The notes under the pieces are model-generated. The model was given only the letters and a program-made list of their open reading frames with translations, did no database searches and was not told where the DNA came from. This document shows positions 1-6,717 of a stretch of 10,513 nt of DNA, in pieces. The stretch is taken from positions 1 through 10,513 of the forward strand of contig JASLIR010000384.1 of NCBI GenBank assembly GCA_030152125.1, read 5' to 3'. How positions within the stretch are numbered: the stretch's first letter is position 1; each line of letters opens with the position of its first letter. Position numbers and translations under genes: made by a program. This DNA comes from Alkanindiges sp. Its GTDB lineage: Bacteria > Pseudomonadota > Gammaproteobacteria > Pseudomonadales > Moraxellaceae.

Positions 1-445
1 GGATTTAGGCTGCCTGTTTGAAATGCAGGATGGTGGCATGTCGGTGATACAGGCACTGGGTAATGCCTTTGGTAATTTCCGTGGCTATCCCTATATTCAG
101 CTGTCGGCTGATGACCGTACCGGGCAGTCGGTGGACGGCGAGTGGCTGCGTATTAATGGCCAGCACTGGCGCGAAATCAAACGTGTAGTGATTTTCGCCT
201 TTATTTATGGTGGTGTACCGAACTGGGCTGCTACCGATGGCGTGGTGACTATTTATGTGCCGGATCAGCCACCGATTGAGGTACGCCTGACTGAAGGCCA
301 GGCGCTTGGCATGTGCGGCATTGTGGAGCTAAGCAATGTAGGTGGCAGCATTCAGGTAAACCGCCATGTGCGCTATGTGAAAGGACACCGCGAGCTGGAT
401 CAGTTGTTTGGTTTTGGCTTGCGCTGGCAGGCCGGTAGCAAATAG
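1..445 (+). CDS. terA: TerA-family tellurium resistance protein, C-terminal part (5' end outside window)
   Basis: The frame is open from base 2 with no stop upstream, so this is the 3' end of a longer gene; the first in-window ATG at 23 lies inside the coding sequence and is not a start. The protein begins DLGCLFEMQDG and runs about 147 residues. It contains the stretch from VIQALGNAFG to PYIQL, then DDRTG, LRIN, and VFAFIYGGVPNWAATDGVVT, all of which I recognise as the C-terminal TerD-like half of TerA. TerA proteins carry TerD-type domains and are thought to act in a calcium-binding, membrane-associated stress complex behind tellurite, phage and colicin resistance. The gene is followed 113 bases later by terD on the same strand, the order expected in a ter cluster apart from the missing terB and terC. 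The full length and the N-terminal domain cannot be judged here. Confidence 0.9.
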   Translation, partial: DLGCLFEMQDGGMSVIQALGNAFGNFRGYPYIQLSADDRTGQSVDGEWLRINGQHWREIKRVVIFAFIYGGVPNWAATDGVVTIYVPDQPPIEVRLTEGQALGMCGIVELSNVGGSIQVNRHVRYVKGHRELDQLFGFGLRWQAGSK

Positions 446-483
446 ATACTAAAAAAACTGTTTTAAATCGGGATTGTAAACAT

Positions 484-514
484 TTGACACTATTGTTTTT
501 AACGTTGATATGAA
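484..514 (+). promoter_or_regulatory. Putative sigma-70 promoter of terD
   Basis: A perfect -35 box TTGACA lies at 484-489. The -10 is less clear: TATGAA at 509-514 (19-base spacer) or GATATG at 507-512 (17-base spacer). It sits in the AT-rich gap between terA and terD, 45 bases before the terD start, so terD and what follows may be transcribed separately from terA. Confidence 0.45.
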
Positions 515-516
515 TA

Positions 517-531
517 ATCAGCTAAAACAGC
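517..531 (+). repeat. Leader repeat copy 1 (before terD)
   Basis: ATCAGCTAAAACAGC occurs here, 27 bases before the terD start, and again exactly at 10160-10174 before terZ. The core has weak dyad symmetry (GCT...AGC). A shorter form, GCTAAAACA, is at 2391-2399 before terE. A shared regulatory site or a conserved leader RNA are both possible. Confidence 0.5.
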
Positions 532-558
532 AGCGAAAACATGTAAGGGGAGTACAAC

Positions 559-1137
559 ATGGCATTATCATTATCCAAAGGCGGTAACGTTTCTTTAAGC
601 AAAACCGACCCGAATCTGGTACGTATTTTAATTGGGCTGGGCTGGGATGAGCGTTCCACCGACGGGGTTGATTTTGACCTGGACGCCAGCGCATTTTTGT
701 TAACCGCATCCGGCAAGGTGCGTGGCGACCACGATTTTATTTTTTATAACCAGCTAAAGTCACAGGATGGCTCGGTGGAGCATACCGGTGATAACCGCAG
801 TGGCCAGGGCGATGGCGATGATGAGTCGGTACAGGTTGATTTATCCAAGGTATCTGCCCAGATTGAAAAAATTGCTATTACTGTGACTATTCATGATGCA
901 CAGTCACGCGGGCAGAATTTTGGCCAGATCGCCAATGCCTTTATCCGTGTGGTGAATCAGGACAACAACATCGAAATCGTACGTTTTGACCTGGCGGAAG
1001 ATTATTCCACTGAAACCGCCATGGTATTTGGTGAAGTCTACCGCCATAACGGCGAGTGGAAGTTTCGTGCCGTAGGGCAGGGTTATGCCGGGGGACTGGC
1101 CGCCATGTGCCAGCAATATGGTATTAGTGTAGCCTGA
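559..1137 (+). CDS. terD: TerD family protein (TerD type)
   Basis: A 192-residue protein, the usual TerD length. It begins [15 protein letters not shown] and has the family marks in order: [11 protein letters not shown] (26-36), FDLDAS (39-44), [10 protein letters not shown] (59-68), the acidic loop [13 protein letters not shown] (77-89), TETAM (151-155) and [16 protein letters not shown] (165-180). In characterised TerD proteins the acidic clusters bind calcium, and all expected Asp and Glu residues are present. The tail ([14 protein letters not shown]) is closer to enterobacterial TerD than to TerE. The start is supported by the Shine-Dalgarno run AAGGGGAG at 545-552, six bases upstream. 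The DUF475 gene follows after 67 bases on the same strand, so co-transcription is likely. No enzymatic activity is known for the family; a role in tellurite and envelope stress is inferred from homology. Confidence 0.95.
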   Translation: MALSLSKGGNVSLSKTDPNLVRILIGLGWDERSTDGVDFDLDASAFLLTASGKVRGDHDFIFYNQLKSQDGSVEHTGDNRSGQGDGDDESVQVDLSKVSAQIEKIAITVTIHDAQSRGQNFGQIANAFIRVVNQDNNIEIVRFDLAEDYSTETAMVFGEVYRHNGEWKFRAVGQGYAGGLAAMCQQYGISVA

Positions 1138-1204
1138 TGTAACAGTGGCGTGTCATCATAGGCCGCCTTCTGGCAATCGGTCTTGATCTGATTAAAGGAC
1201 AACA

Positions 1205-2275
1205 ATGAAACATTTTCGTTTTTCTATTATTTTTACCATCATTTGCCTGGGGTTGTCGGCATGGTGGGGATTCACGCATGGGCCTGAGGCAGGCATTGCC
1301 GCCATGTTTAAGGTGCTGCTGATTACTGCCATTCTGGCAGTGATGGAAGTTTCCCTGTCGTTCGACAACGCAGTGGTGAATGCCTCGGTATTGCGCAACT
1401 GGGATGAGTTCTGGAAAAAAATCTTCCTGACAGTGGGTATCCTGATTGCCGTGTTTGGTATGCGCCTGCTGTTCCCGCTGGTGGTGGTTGGTGTAACTGC
1501 CGACATGGGGCTGATTGACGTGGCCAAGATGGCACTGAACGACCCTAAACTGTATTCCGAGAAGCTGATTGCACATCATGCTGAAATTGCAGCATTTGGT
1601 GGCCTGTTCCTGTTGCTGGTATTCCTTAACTTCCTGTTTGATGATGGCAAGGACACGCACTGGTTCCACTGGCTGGAATCGCGTCTGGCTAGCCTGGCTA
1701 ATGTACCGGCCATGTCAGTGTTTATTTCCCTGATTGCCCTGCTGATTATGGTTAGTGCGGTAGGCCCGGATGAAAAGCTGGTGGTGACACTGGCTGGTAT
1801 CTGGGGCATTGTGGTGTATGTGGGCGTGAAAGCGCTGGGTCACCTGCTGGAAGGCAACCATGACGAGGAAGAAGGCGAAGCTAAAGAAGGCGGCGGTTCC
1901 AGCAATATTGTAAAAGCCGGTATTGGTGGCTTCCTGTATCTGGAAGTGCTGGATGCCTCGTTCAGCTTTGACGGTGTAATTGGTGCCTTTGCCATTACCA
2001 ACGATGTGGTGGTGATTATGCTGGGCTTGGCAATTGGTGCCATGTTCGTGCGTTCGATGACCATTTACCTGGTAGAAAAAGGCACGCTGGAAGCTTATGT
2101 ATACCTGGAGCACGGTGCGCATTATGCGATTGGTGCACTGGCACTGATCATGCTGTACAGCGGCACTGGCGGTCATATTCCCGAGCTGGTAACCGGCCTG
2201 ATTGGTGTGGCGTTTATTGGGTGGGCGGTATTGTCTTCCATCGCCTATAACAAGCGCCAGCCAGCTGAATCTTAA
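1205..2275 (+). CDS. DUF475 integral membrane protein, TerC-like
   Basis: A 356-residue polytopic protein with about eight to ten hydrophobic segments (roughly 5-22, 33-55, 72-96, 130-146, 170-187, 192-212, 264-288, 303-320, 328-347). Two matching acidic intramembrane motifs are visible: MEVSLSFDNAVVNA (47-60) and LEVLDASFSFDGVIGAF (246-262). This suggests an internal duplication of the kind seen in the LysE/TerC superfamily of ion exporters. The halves are joined by an acidic loop around 218-229 (HDEEEGEAKEGG region). The overall sequence fits DUF475, not classical TerC, whose N-terminus and length differ. It lies between terD and terE, exactly where terC sits in enterobacterial clusters, so it probably supplies the membrane partner; metal export (for example manganese) is known for TerC relatives but is only inference here. 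An AAAGGA Shine-Dalgarno at 1194-1199 supports the start. A terC symbol would be misleading. Confidence 0.88.
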   Translation: MKHFRFSIIFTIICLGLSAWWGFTHGPEAGIAAMFKVLLITAILAVMEVSLSFDNAVVNASVLRNWDEFWKKIFLTVGILIAVFGMRLLFPLVVVGVTADMGLIDVAKMALNDPKLYSEKLIAHHAEIAAFGGLFLLLVFLNFLFDDGKDTHWFHWLESRLASLANVPAMSVFISLIALLIMVSAVGPDEKLVVTLAGIWGIVVYVGVKALGHLLEGNHDEEEGEAKEGGGSSNIVKAGIGGFLYLEVLDASFSFDGVIGAFAITNDVVVIMLGLAIGAMFVRSMTIYLVEKGTLEAYVYLEHGAHYAIGALALIMLYSGTGGHIPELVTGLIGVAFIGWAVLSSIAYNKRQPAES

Positions 2276-2292
2276 TGGCGCCTTAATTTAAC

Positions 2293-2308
2293 GTTTTGAT
2301 AGCAAAAC
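2293..2308. repeat. Inverted repeat GTTTTG-ATAG-CAAAAC
   Basis: Perfect 6-bp arms with a 4-base loop, 18 bases after the DUF475 stop codon. No T-run follows, so it is not a standard intrinsic terminator; it could be an operator or mild attenuator in the 166-base gap before terE. The same arms occur with another spacer at 3740-3759. Confidence 0.35.
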
Positions 2309-2441
2309 CTGCATTGTTGGATACTTAAAAACACCGTTAACTAGGTGGCTATGTACCAGCAGTGCAGCAAAGCATGATAATGCGGCAACTGCTAAAACAT
2401 TTTAGATCGATTGTTAACCATGTATTAAGGAGATAAAACTC

Positions 2442-3017
2442 ATGGCAATTAGCTTAACCAAAGGTGGTAACGTTAACCTGAGCAAAGAAGCCCCTGGTAT
2501 TCAGCAAACTACCATTGGTCTGGGCTGGAACCCGCGTGCAACCGATGGTCAGGCATTTGACCTGGATGCCATTGCGTTTCTGGTAGCCGAAAATGGCAAA
2601 GTACGCGCTGATAACGATTTTATTTTCTTTAATAACCTGAAATCTTCTGATGGCTCGGTTGTGCATCAGGGCGATAACCGTACCGGTGAAGGCGACGGCG
2701 ATGACGAGAAACTGACTGTAGACCTGACCAAGGTGCCTGCTGATGTAGCCCGCGTTATTTTCGCAGCAACCATTTATGATGGTGCTGGCCGCAACCAGAA
2801 TTTTGGTCAGGTAAGCAATGCTTACATTCGCGTGGTAAACAACGCGGGTGGTAGCGAGATTGCCCGTTACGACCTGTCTGAAGACGGTAGCACTGAAACC
2901 GCGATGATTTTTGGTGAACTGTACAAGAACAATGGCGAGTGGAAATTCCGCGCCATTGGTCAGGGCTTTGCTGGCGGCTTAGGCCCACTGGCTGCCTCTT
3001 ATGGCGTTGCGGTGTAA
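2442..3017 (+). CDS. terE: TerD family protein (TerE type)
   Basis: A 191-residue TerD-family protein, paralogous to the product of 559-1137. It begins [19 protein letters not shown] and carries GLGWN (26-30), FDLDA (39-43), [10 protein letters not shown] (59-68), the complete acidic loop [13 protein letters not shown] (77-89), TETAM (151-155) and [16 protein letters not shown] (165-180). Features such as KEAP near the N-terminus, [15 protein letters not shown] and the tail GFAGGL...YGV match TerE better than TerD. It is expected to be a cytoplasmic, calcium-binding, membrane-recruited component of the Ter stress complex. The Shine-Dalgarno AAGGAG at 2427-2432 stands nine bases before the ATG. 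The gene is last in this block: a strong hairpin terminator follows 38 bases after the stop. A 166-base leader with its own structures suggests that terE may also have its own promoter. Confidence 0.94.
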   Translation: MAISLTKGGNVNLSKEAPGIQQTTIGLGWNPRATDGQAFDLDAIAFLVAENGKVRADNDFIFFNNLKSSDGSVVHQGDNRTGEGDGDDEKLTVDLTKVPADVARVIFAATIYDGAGRNQNFGQVSNAYIRVVNNAGGSEIARYDLSEDGSTETAMIFGELYKNNGEWKFRAIGQGFAGGLGPLAASYGVAV

Positions 3018-3055
3018 TAAAGCTGTTAAGCCATCTGCGGGTGGTTTAGGCTGAT

Positions 3056-3085
3056 AAAAAGCAGGACATTGTTCCTGCTTTTTTT
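3056..3085 (+). terminator. Rho-independent terminator after terE, probably bidirectional
   Basis: An 11-bp perfect stem, AAAAAGCAGGA (3056-3066) and TCCTGCTTTTT (3073-3083), with loop CATTGT and seven T on the plus strand. The five A at the left edge become a T-run on the minus strand, so it can also stop transcripts of the parDE pair coming from the other side. Confidence 0.9.
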
Positions 3086-3167
3086 ATGTCTGTGCGGGTG
3101 CTGTCTGGTGAATAATGATCAGCTACTCTCATCAAATATGTATCTATGCTTAGGAATGGTTCAGCCA

Positions 3168-3461
3168 TTAAATTTCAAAAAAATGCTTCAGTGGGTGCAT
3201 CTGCTGATGAAGTATTCTGATGATAAAAATATCATTTTTACGCTGCCGGTAAAAAATAGCGTGGCGCTGGTGGTCGTATCGGCGTACCTCCACACCTATT
3301 TCCGGGCATTCGCGACCCAGAAGTGGTGAACTGGATAAAAGATGAAAGCTGCTCTCCAGGTGATCAGTATATTTGTCTGCCTGAATAACACCAAAGTTAA
3401 GTAAGGTGTATTCATAGATCGCTGTGAAGTCCTCTACAGCAAGCCTGGACAGCTTATACAT
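3168..3461 (-). CDS. parE: ParE-family type II toxin (RelE/ParE superfamily)
   Basis: A 97-residue protein with the ParE pattern: YKLSRLAVEDFTAIYEYT near the start, then FGVIQADKYTDHLESSF, a central SSPLLGRECPEI with the conserved GR, VRRYDHQRHAIFYRQ, and the C-terminal IIRILHQQMHPLKHF. ParE toxins of this kind inhibit DNA gyrase; I infer the same target but cannot prove it from sequence. It starts inside the antitoxin gene, with an 8-base overlap (ATGTATAA), the usual translationally coupled arrangement with the antitoxin first. No frameshift or truncation is visible, so the toxin looks intact. It runs against the surrounding ter genes and can share the terminator at 3056-3085. Other RelE-type activity, such as mRNA cleavage, is less likely given the ParE-type motifs. 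Confidence 0.9.
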   Translation of the reverse strand: MYKLSRLAVEDFTAIYEYTLLNFGVIQADKYTDHLESSFHLLSSSPLLGRECPEIGVEVRRYDHQRHAIFYRQRKNDIFIIRILHQQMHPLKHFFEI

Positions 3462-3696
3462 GATGTTTTTGTTTTACCTGTGCTGCAATATCTTTCAAAG
3501 TAAGATCACTTTCGCCACTTTGTTCCCCTGCCTGAATGGCCTTTTTCAGTGCCATGGTTTGATTCTCCTGACGTTCTAACAGCCGCAGGGCTGAACGTAC
3601 AACTTCGCTGGTTGAACCGTATCTTCCAGATTCAATCAGTTGCGTTACAAAGTCATCTAGTTCAGCGCCTATGGTAATGCTGGTTGTTCTACTCAT
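3454..3696 (-). CDS. parD: ParD-family type II antitoxin (ribbon-helix-helix)
   Basis: About 80 residues from the chosen ATG at 3696. The N-terminus MSRTTSITIGAELDDFV forms a ribbon-helix-helix strand and first helix, followed by the typical RYGSTSEVVRSALRLLE; the C-terminal part, to LKDIAAQVKQK, is the charged toxin-binding tail. In-frame starts also exist at 3702 (ATG) and 3705 (GTG). I prefer 3696 because the family usually begins at MSRTT and because GGGTGAT just upstream, at a short spacing, can pair with the 16S tail. The protein should neutralise the ParE product encoded by the overlapping gene and repress the shared promoter. The inverted repeat at 3711-3727 is the obvious operator. 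Confidence 0.9.
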   Translation of the reverse strand: MSRTTSITIGAELDDFVTQLIESGRYGSTSEVVRSALRLLERQENQTMALKKAIQAGEQSGESDLTLKDIAAQVKQKHHV

Positions 3697-3710
3697 ACTC
3701 ATCACCCATT

Positions 3711-3756
3711 GTGTTAATAGATAACACTAGCATAGCATCGTTTTGTCTAGCGTCAA
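3711..3756 (-). promoter_or_regulatory. parDE promoter with autoregulatory operator
   Basis: On the minus strand, TTGACG (-35, complement of 3751-3756) and TATGCT (-10, complement of 3729-3734) are 16 bases apart. The expected transcription start falls near 3722, inside a perfect inverted repeat GTGTTA-N5-TAACAC (3711-3727). A second repeat, GTTTTG-N8-CAAAAC (3740-3759), spans the -35 box. This is a suitable place for ParD repression. Confidence 0.6.
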
Positions 3757-3759
3757 AAC

Positions 3760-4012
3760 AGTGTAGTCAAATGGGTAAGTTTCTCATACAAGTGCATGTC
3801 TGAACTTTTTGCGGGTTTAACTCTAGTTGCTTTAGGTCAGGCTGGTATGGAGGGAATTCCCCCATACCCCCCAACAATCGCCTTCGCTTGCGAAAGCAAT
3901 GGTTGTGCTTATGATCCTGTGACGACTGACAACGAAAAACTTTATAAAGTTAAAAGCCAAAAATCCAGATAGTTGCGGTATCCGAATTTTTCATCACCCT
4001 GTAGTGCCTTGC
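3760..4012. other. Non-coding gap between parDE and the hydrolase gene
   Basis: I see no credible gene here. The stretch contains a pair of adjacent foldable palindromes at 3844-3868 and 3872-3905 (entered separately) and AT-rich sequence around 3930-3965. No tRNA-like structure and no integron attC core pair (RYYYAAC with GTTRRRY) was found. It may be an old junction left by insertion of the parDE genes. Confidence 0.5.
3844..3905. repeat. Two adjacent imperfect palindromes
   Basis: The first (3844-3868) pairs GGTATGG with CCATACC around GGGAATTCCC, leaving one bulged A. The second (3872-3905) has 16-base arms around a TT loop, with 13 of 16 positions paired, including TTCGC-TT-GCGAA at the tip and CAAC/GTTG at the base. 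Side-by-side hairpins like these resemble small REP- or MITE-type elements, but I recognise no known family. Confidence 0.5.
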
Positions 4013-4044
4013 CGGCAAACACGGCTTGTGTGCCGTGTTTGCCG
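4013..4044 (-). terminator. Hairpin after the hydrolase gene, putative terminator
   Basis: A perfect 13-bp inverted repeat, CGGCAAACACGGC (4013-4025) and GCCGTGTTTGCCG (4032-4044), with a 6-base loop, begins 22 bases past the stop codon of the minus-strand gene. Its position fits a terminator, but no T-run follows on the minus strand, so it may act instead as a 3'-end stabiliser. Confidence 0.5.
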
Positions 4045-4065
4045 TGGTGCTTATCGTACGTTAGC

Positions 4066-5646
4066 TTAAGGGCTGCTGTACTGTTTCAGGAAATCCCAGA
4101 TGGTTTTTTCCATACCACGGGGTACATGCCCACCCTCAGTCACAATATACAGCTGATACTTGCTGCAACTGGCACCTTTGGGCTGCAAGTCATAGCCGGT
4201 TGCTGTCTTGCCTGCGCTGGTGATAAAGCTATTAATCTGGCGCGCATTCTGGGTAGCAAGGCTGCTATCAAAGCAGCCATTTTTAAAGGCAAAGAACTTG
4301 ATAGGGTTAAATACCTTCCAGTCCTCATTCCAGTTAATCGGGTTGTGCGGCATGGCCAGTGGTGGTGGGGCAACGGCGGTATCGTTGCTGCCATGCACGT
4401 GGATAATGGCGGTGGTGGTGCTGTGCAGATTGTTACCAAAGGCACCGGAACATTCGGCATCACCTGCCTGACAGTATACCAGGCCGGCATTAATGGCTAC
4501 GGCGGCAAACTGGTTGCGGGTACCACTGCGCTGCAACAGGTAGTAGGGCATATAGGCGCCGCGTGATGACCCGGTCAGGTAAATACGTTTTGTATCAATA
4601 CGTTGGCCATTAAACTGCCCGGTTTTTAGTTGTTGCACAATTTTTTCAATAAACTGGCTGTCCTGTGCCTGCCCGGCTACATCAGCGGCATAATGGCTCC
4701 AGGTTTTGCCTGTGCCGCTGGGTGACACAATCAGCGTGCCATCCGGGTCGGTAAAGGGATAAAACGCCTGTGAACCACTGGCCCCTGTTCCGCCATCACC
4801 ATGTAAATAGATCAGCACCGGGCGTCCCGCAGCAGGCGTAGCCACCGCAGGTGCGCGATAGTAATAGGTGTGTATCTGGTTATCCGTGGTGGCGATGGTA
4901 TTGCTGCCGCTAACCACCACTGGTGCTACACCGGCACCTTGTAAGGTTGCCTGATGGCTGCCGGTAGTCTTGTTGGAGTTGACGCTTAGCGTCCCGCCAT
5001 AAGCTTGTACTGCATCGGGGCTAAACTGCACACCGACCAGCTGTGATGACCCTGCGGCAATATTGCCGGACCAGGCACCGGAAAAACCGGCTGGGTAGCT
5101 GATGCTGCTTACCTTGAGGGTGGTACTGCCAGGGTTGGAAATGCTGAGCGGCAGGGTTTTGCTTTCACCTTGCATCACATTGTTAAAATTCAGGTTGCCA
5201 CTCAGTGCGATGCCGATATTGGCAACGCCGCTACCAGTGGGGTTAATGCGTTTGTTGCCATTGTTGGAATAAACCGTGATAGTGCCAATGTAGCGTTGTA
5301 TGGCAACTGGATGGAACTGTACTTCAAAGCTGTAGGACTGGCCGGGCTTAAGGGTGATGGTTGTTGGGGTGTTTTCTCCGGTATTGGGACTAAAGCCCTC
5401 GCTAAAGCTAATTGGATGATCAAAGGTAACGCTCGGCGCACACATGCCATTTTTAATGGTGAGTGTTTTGCCTACTGAGGTGTCTATCGCTACCCGGCCA
5501 TAGTTCAAGCCACCTACCAGTGACCAGTCGCGCGGCAGGTCTGGGTTGGTGAGACAGCTTTTGGGGAAGGTATCGGTGGTGGCGGCATTGCTGTGCAGGC
5601 TAAGTAAGCCAAGCAGGCTTAGAACGAATAAACGATGGGCAGACAT
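4066..5646 (-). CDS. Secreted alpha/beta-hydrolase (esterase / PHB depolymerase-like) with two ASH-type N-terminal domains
   Basis: A 526-residue protein. Residues 1-21 form a Sec signal peptide (basic MSAHR, a leucine-rich core, cleavage after HSNA). Two immunoglobulin-like domains of the ASH or 'choice-of-anchor D' type follow, at about 45-140 and 145-240; both end in a GSGVA or GAGVA strand, and each has the LKPGQSYSFEVQFHP or SSQLVGVQFSP signature. The catalytic domain covers about 250-526: oxyanion motif YLHGDGG (280-286), nucleophile elbow GSSRG with Ser361, likely acid Asp422 in HGSND, and His507 in EGGH. This resembles the esterase/PHB depolymerase (COG3509) and predicted-peptidase (COG4099) groups; the substrate cannot be fixed and could be a polyester, an acylated polysaccharide or a peptide. 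An AGGGA Shine-Dalgarno supports the start. It diverges from the GntR gene, and a regulator-type palindrome lies in its promoter. It is unrelated to ter function. Confidence 0.8.
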   Translation of the reverse strand: MSAHRLFVLSLLGLLSLHSNAATTDTFPKSCLTNPDLPRDWSLVGGLNYGRVAIDTSVGKTLTIKNGMCAPSVTFDHPISFSEGFSPNTGENTPTTITLKPGQSYSFEVQFHPVAIQRYIGTITVYSNNGNKRINPTGSGVANIGIALSGNLNFNNVMQGESKTLPLSISNPGSTTLKVSSISYPAGFSGAWSGNIAAGSSQLVGVQFSPDAVQAYGGTLSVNSNKTTGSHQATLQGAGVAPVVVSGSNTIATTDNQIHTYYYRAPAVATPAAGRPVLIYLHGDGGTGASGSQAFYPFTDPDGTLIVSPSGTGKTWSHYAADVAGQAQDSQFIEKIVQQLKTGQFNGQRIDTKRIYLTGSSRGAYMPYYLLQRSGTRNQFAAVAINAGLVYCQAGDAECSGAFGNNLHSTTTAIIHVHGSNDTAVAPPPLAMPHNPINWNEDWKVFNPIKFFAFKNGCFDSSLATQNARQINSFITSAGKTATGYDLQPKGASCSKYQLYIVTEGGHVPRGMEKTIWDFLKQYSSP

Positions 5647-5699
5647 GATGGTGTCCCTGTGATGATGTGGTTGCTGTGTTTGTACTGGTTCTGCTGCAT

Positions 5700-5721
5700 A
5701 TCATAAATGGTGCGTACCATT
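5700..5721 (-). promoter_or_regulatory. Hydrolase promoter region with TGGT-N4-ACCA operator
   Basis: AATGGT-GCGT-ACCATT (5706-5721) is a perfect 6-bp-arm palindrome. It abuts a good minus-strand -10 box, TATGAT (complement of 5700-5705), so it fills the space between -10 and -35; the -35 itself is weak. TGGT-N4-ACCA is the known operator pattern of GntR/UTRA regulators such as NagR and DasR, and such a regulator is encoded next door. Confidence 0.5.
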
Positions 5722-5864
5722 GTATGGCTGTTTTGATCGATTAACAAGCAAATCCTAAGCAGTGTTTCAAGTAAGCCTGCACTTACACAGGGACAGAAAA
5801 CTTGCTAAAAGTAACTGGATATATGAAGATACGGTGACAGCCCCAAAAATGATAATCAGTTACA

Positions 5865-5877
5865 TAAAGCTGCTTTA
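5865..5877. promoter_or_regulatory. Palindrome upstream of the GntR gene
   Basis: TAAAGC-T-GCTTTA has perfect 6-bp arms and lies about 60 bases before the regulator's start. A GATAAT that could be a -10 box is just upstream at 5851-5856, without a clear -35. It may be an operator, but its sequence is unlike the palindrome at 5706-5721. Confidence 0.3.
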
Positions 5878-5938
5878 AGTTTTGTAGCGTGGGTAACACC
5901 ATCTGTTTAGTTTAATCGTGAATGAGGTAATTTGCGTG

Positions 5939-6688
5939 ATGTGGCGGGAAGGTCAAATCCCCATCGTACTGGATCGTGATAACAGTATTAAGCCGTTGTG
6001 GCAGCAATTGCATGAACAAATACAGGCTTATCTGGATGCGGGTAGTATGGCGGCGGGAGATGCCTTGCCATCCGAACGTGACTTGTCGGAATGGCTGGGG
6101 GTCAGTCGCAGTACGGTAAGACGCTGTTATGCCGAGCTGCGTAAAAACCAGTTACTGCATGGGCGCGGGCGCGGGGGTAGTGTGCTCACTGAAAACCGCA
6201 TTCGTCCAATACTGGGCCGCTTAAAGGGCTTTACCCAGGAAATGGCTGAAGTAGGCAAAAAAGCTGCATCCGAGGTGCTGCTAAAACGGGTTGAGCAGAA
6301 TGCCGAAATAGCCGCCATTTTTGCAGTGGCTGCCGATACGCCTTTCCTGCATCTGGTACGTGTGCGTTATGCCGACGGGATTGCCATGACCCGTGAAGAA
6401 GCATGGCTGAACCTGGCCCTGGCCCCGCAATTACAGGACTGGAATGGTCAGGGGTCCTCCTACGAGTTTCTCAAGTTAAGCTGTGGTATTCACTTTGCTT
6501 ATGCCAGCCAGACTGTAGAGGCGGTTAGCAGCAGTGCGGCAGATAATATTGCGTTTGGTTTTGAGAAGCCGCAACCCTGTCTGCTGCTTAAACGGAGAGC
6601 CTATACCGGGCAGCAGCAGCTGATTGAGTATGTGGAAGGAACGTTTCGTGGTGACCTGTATACCTATCAGGTAGAGCTGGTTGTCTAG
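5939..6688 (+). CDS. GntR family transcriptional regulator, HutC/UTRA type
   Basis: About 249 residues. The N-terminal winged helix-turn-helix covers residues 15-83: PLWQQLHEQIQAYLDAG, then LPSERDLSEWLGVSRSTVRR (43-62), then the wing GRGRGGSVL. The rest (about 96-243) is a UTRA ligand-binding domain, with FLHLVRVRYADG, MTREEAWL and a C-terminal EYVEGTFRGDLYTYQVEL. UTRA regulators bind small molecules, often sugar phosphates, and usually repress nearby catabolic genes. The reading frame also opens at GTG 5918 and GTG 5936; I choose ATG 5939 (or GTG 5936, one residue longer) because GAGG at 5924-5927 is placed to serve them and nothing suitable precedes 5918. It diverges from the secreted hydrolase gene and converges on the PfkB kinase, with only 29 bases between stop codons. 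Likely targets are the hydrolase and kinase genes; this is inference. Confidence 0.9.
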   Translation: MWREGQIPIVLDRDNSIKPLWQQLHEQIQAYLDAGSMAAGDALPSERDLSEWLGVSRSTVRRCYAELRKNQLLHGRGRGGSVLTENRIRPILGRLKGFTQEMAEVGKKAASEVLLKRVEQNAEIAAIFAVAADTPFLHLVRVRYADGIAMTREEAWLNLALAPQLQDWNGQGSSYEFLKLSCGIHFAYASQTVEAVSSSAADNIAFGFEKPQPCLLLKRRAYTGQQQLIEYVEGTFRGDLYTYQVELVV

Positions 6689-6695
6689 GCCAGGA

Positions 6696-6716
6696 CCACC
6701 TTAGGTTATAAGGCGG
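6696..6716. terminator. Weak hairpin between convergent genes
   Basis: CCACCTTA and TAAGGCGG pair around a GGTTA loop with one mismatch, in the 29-base gap between the stops of the GntR and PfkB genes. It has no T-run on either strand, so it is at best a weak shared terminator. Confidence 0.3.
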
Positions 6717-6717
6717 G

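Noticed and set aside
1124..1669. Minus-strand open frame of 181 codons
   Set aside because: It is antisense to the DUF475 gene, rich in His, Gln and Cys as expected of a shadow frame, and resembles nothing.
1205..2275. Classical TerC
   Set aside because: Position in the cluster suggests it, but the sequence and motifs fit DUF475; a terC symbol was therefore not given.
3069..3329. Plus-strand open frame of 86 codons
   Set aside because: It begins in the terE terminator and is antisense to the clearly recognisable ParE toxin gene; it has no Shine-Dalgarno and no family resemblance.
3780..3970. Possible integron attC site near parDE
   Set aside because: parDE pairs are frequent integron cassettes, so I looked for RYYYAAC and GTTRRRY core sites in an inverted arrangement; only an isolated GTTTAAC was found.
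3973..4566. Plus-strand open frame of 197 codons
   Set aside because: It is mostly the complement of the hydrolase gene, which has a signal peptide and catalytic motifs; this frame has none and starts across the hairpin region.
5918..5938. Seven-codon extension of the GntR gene from GTG 5918
   Set aside because: No ribosome binding site precedes it, and the GAGG at 5924-5927 is placed for the later starts.
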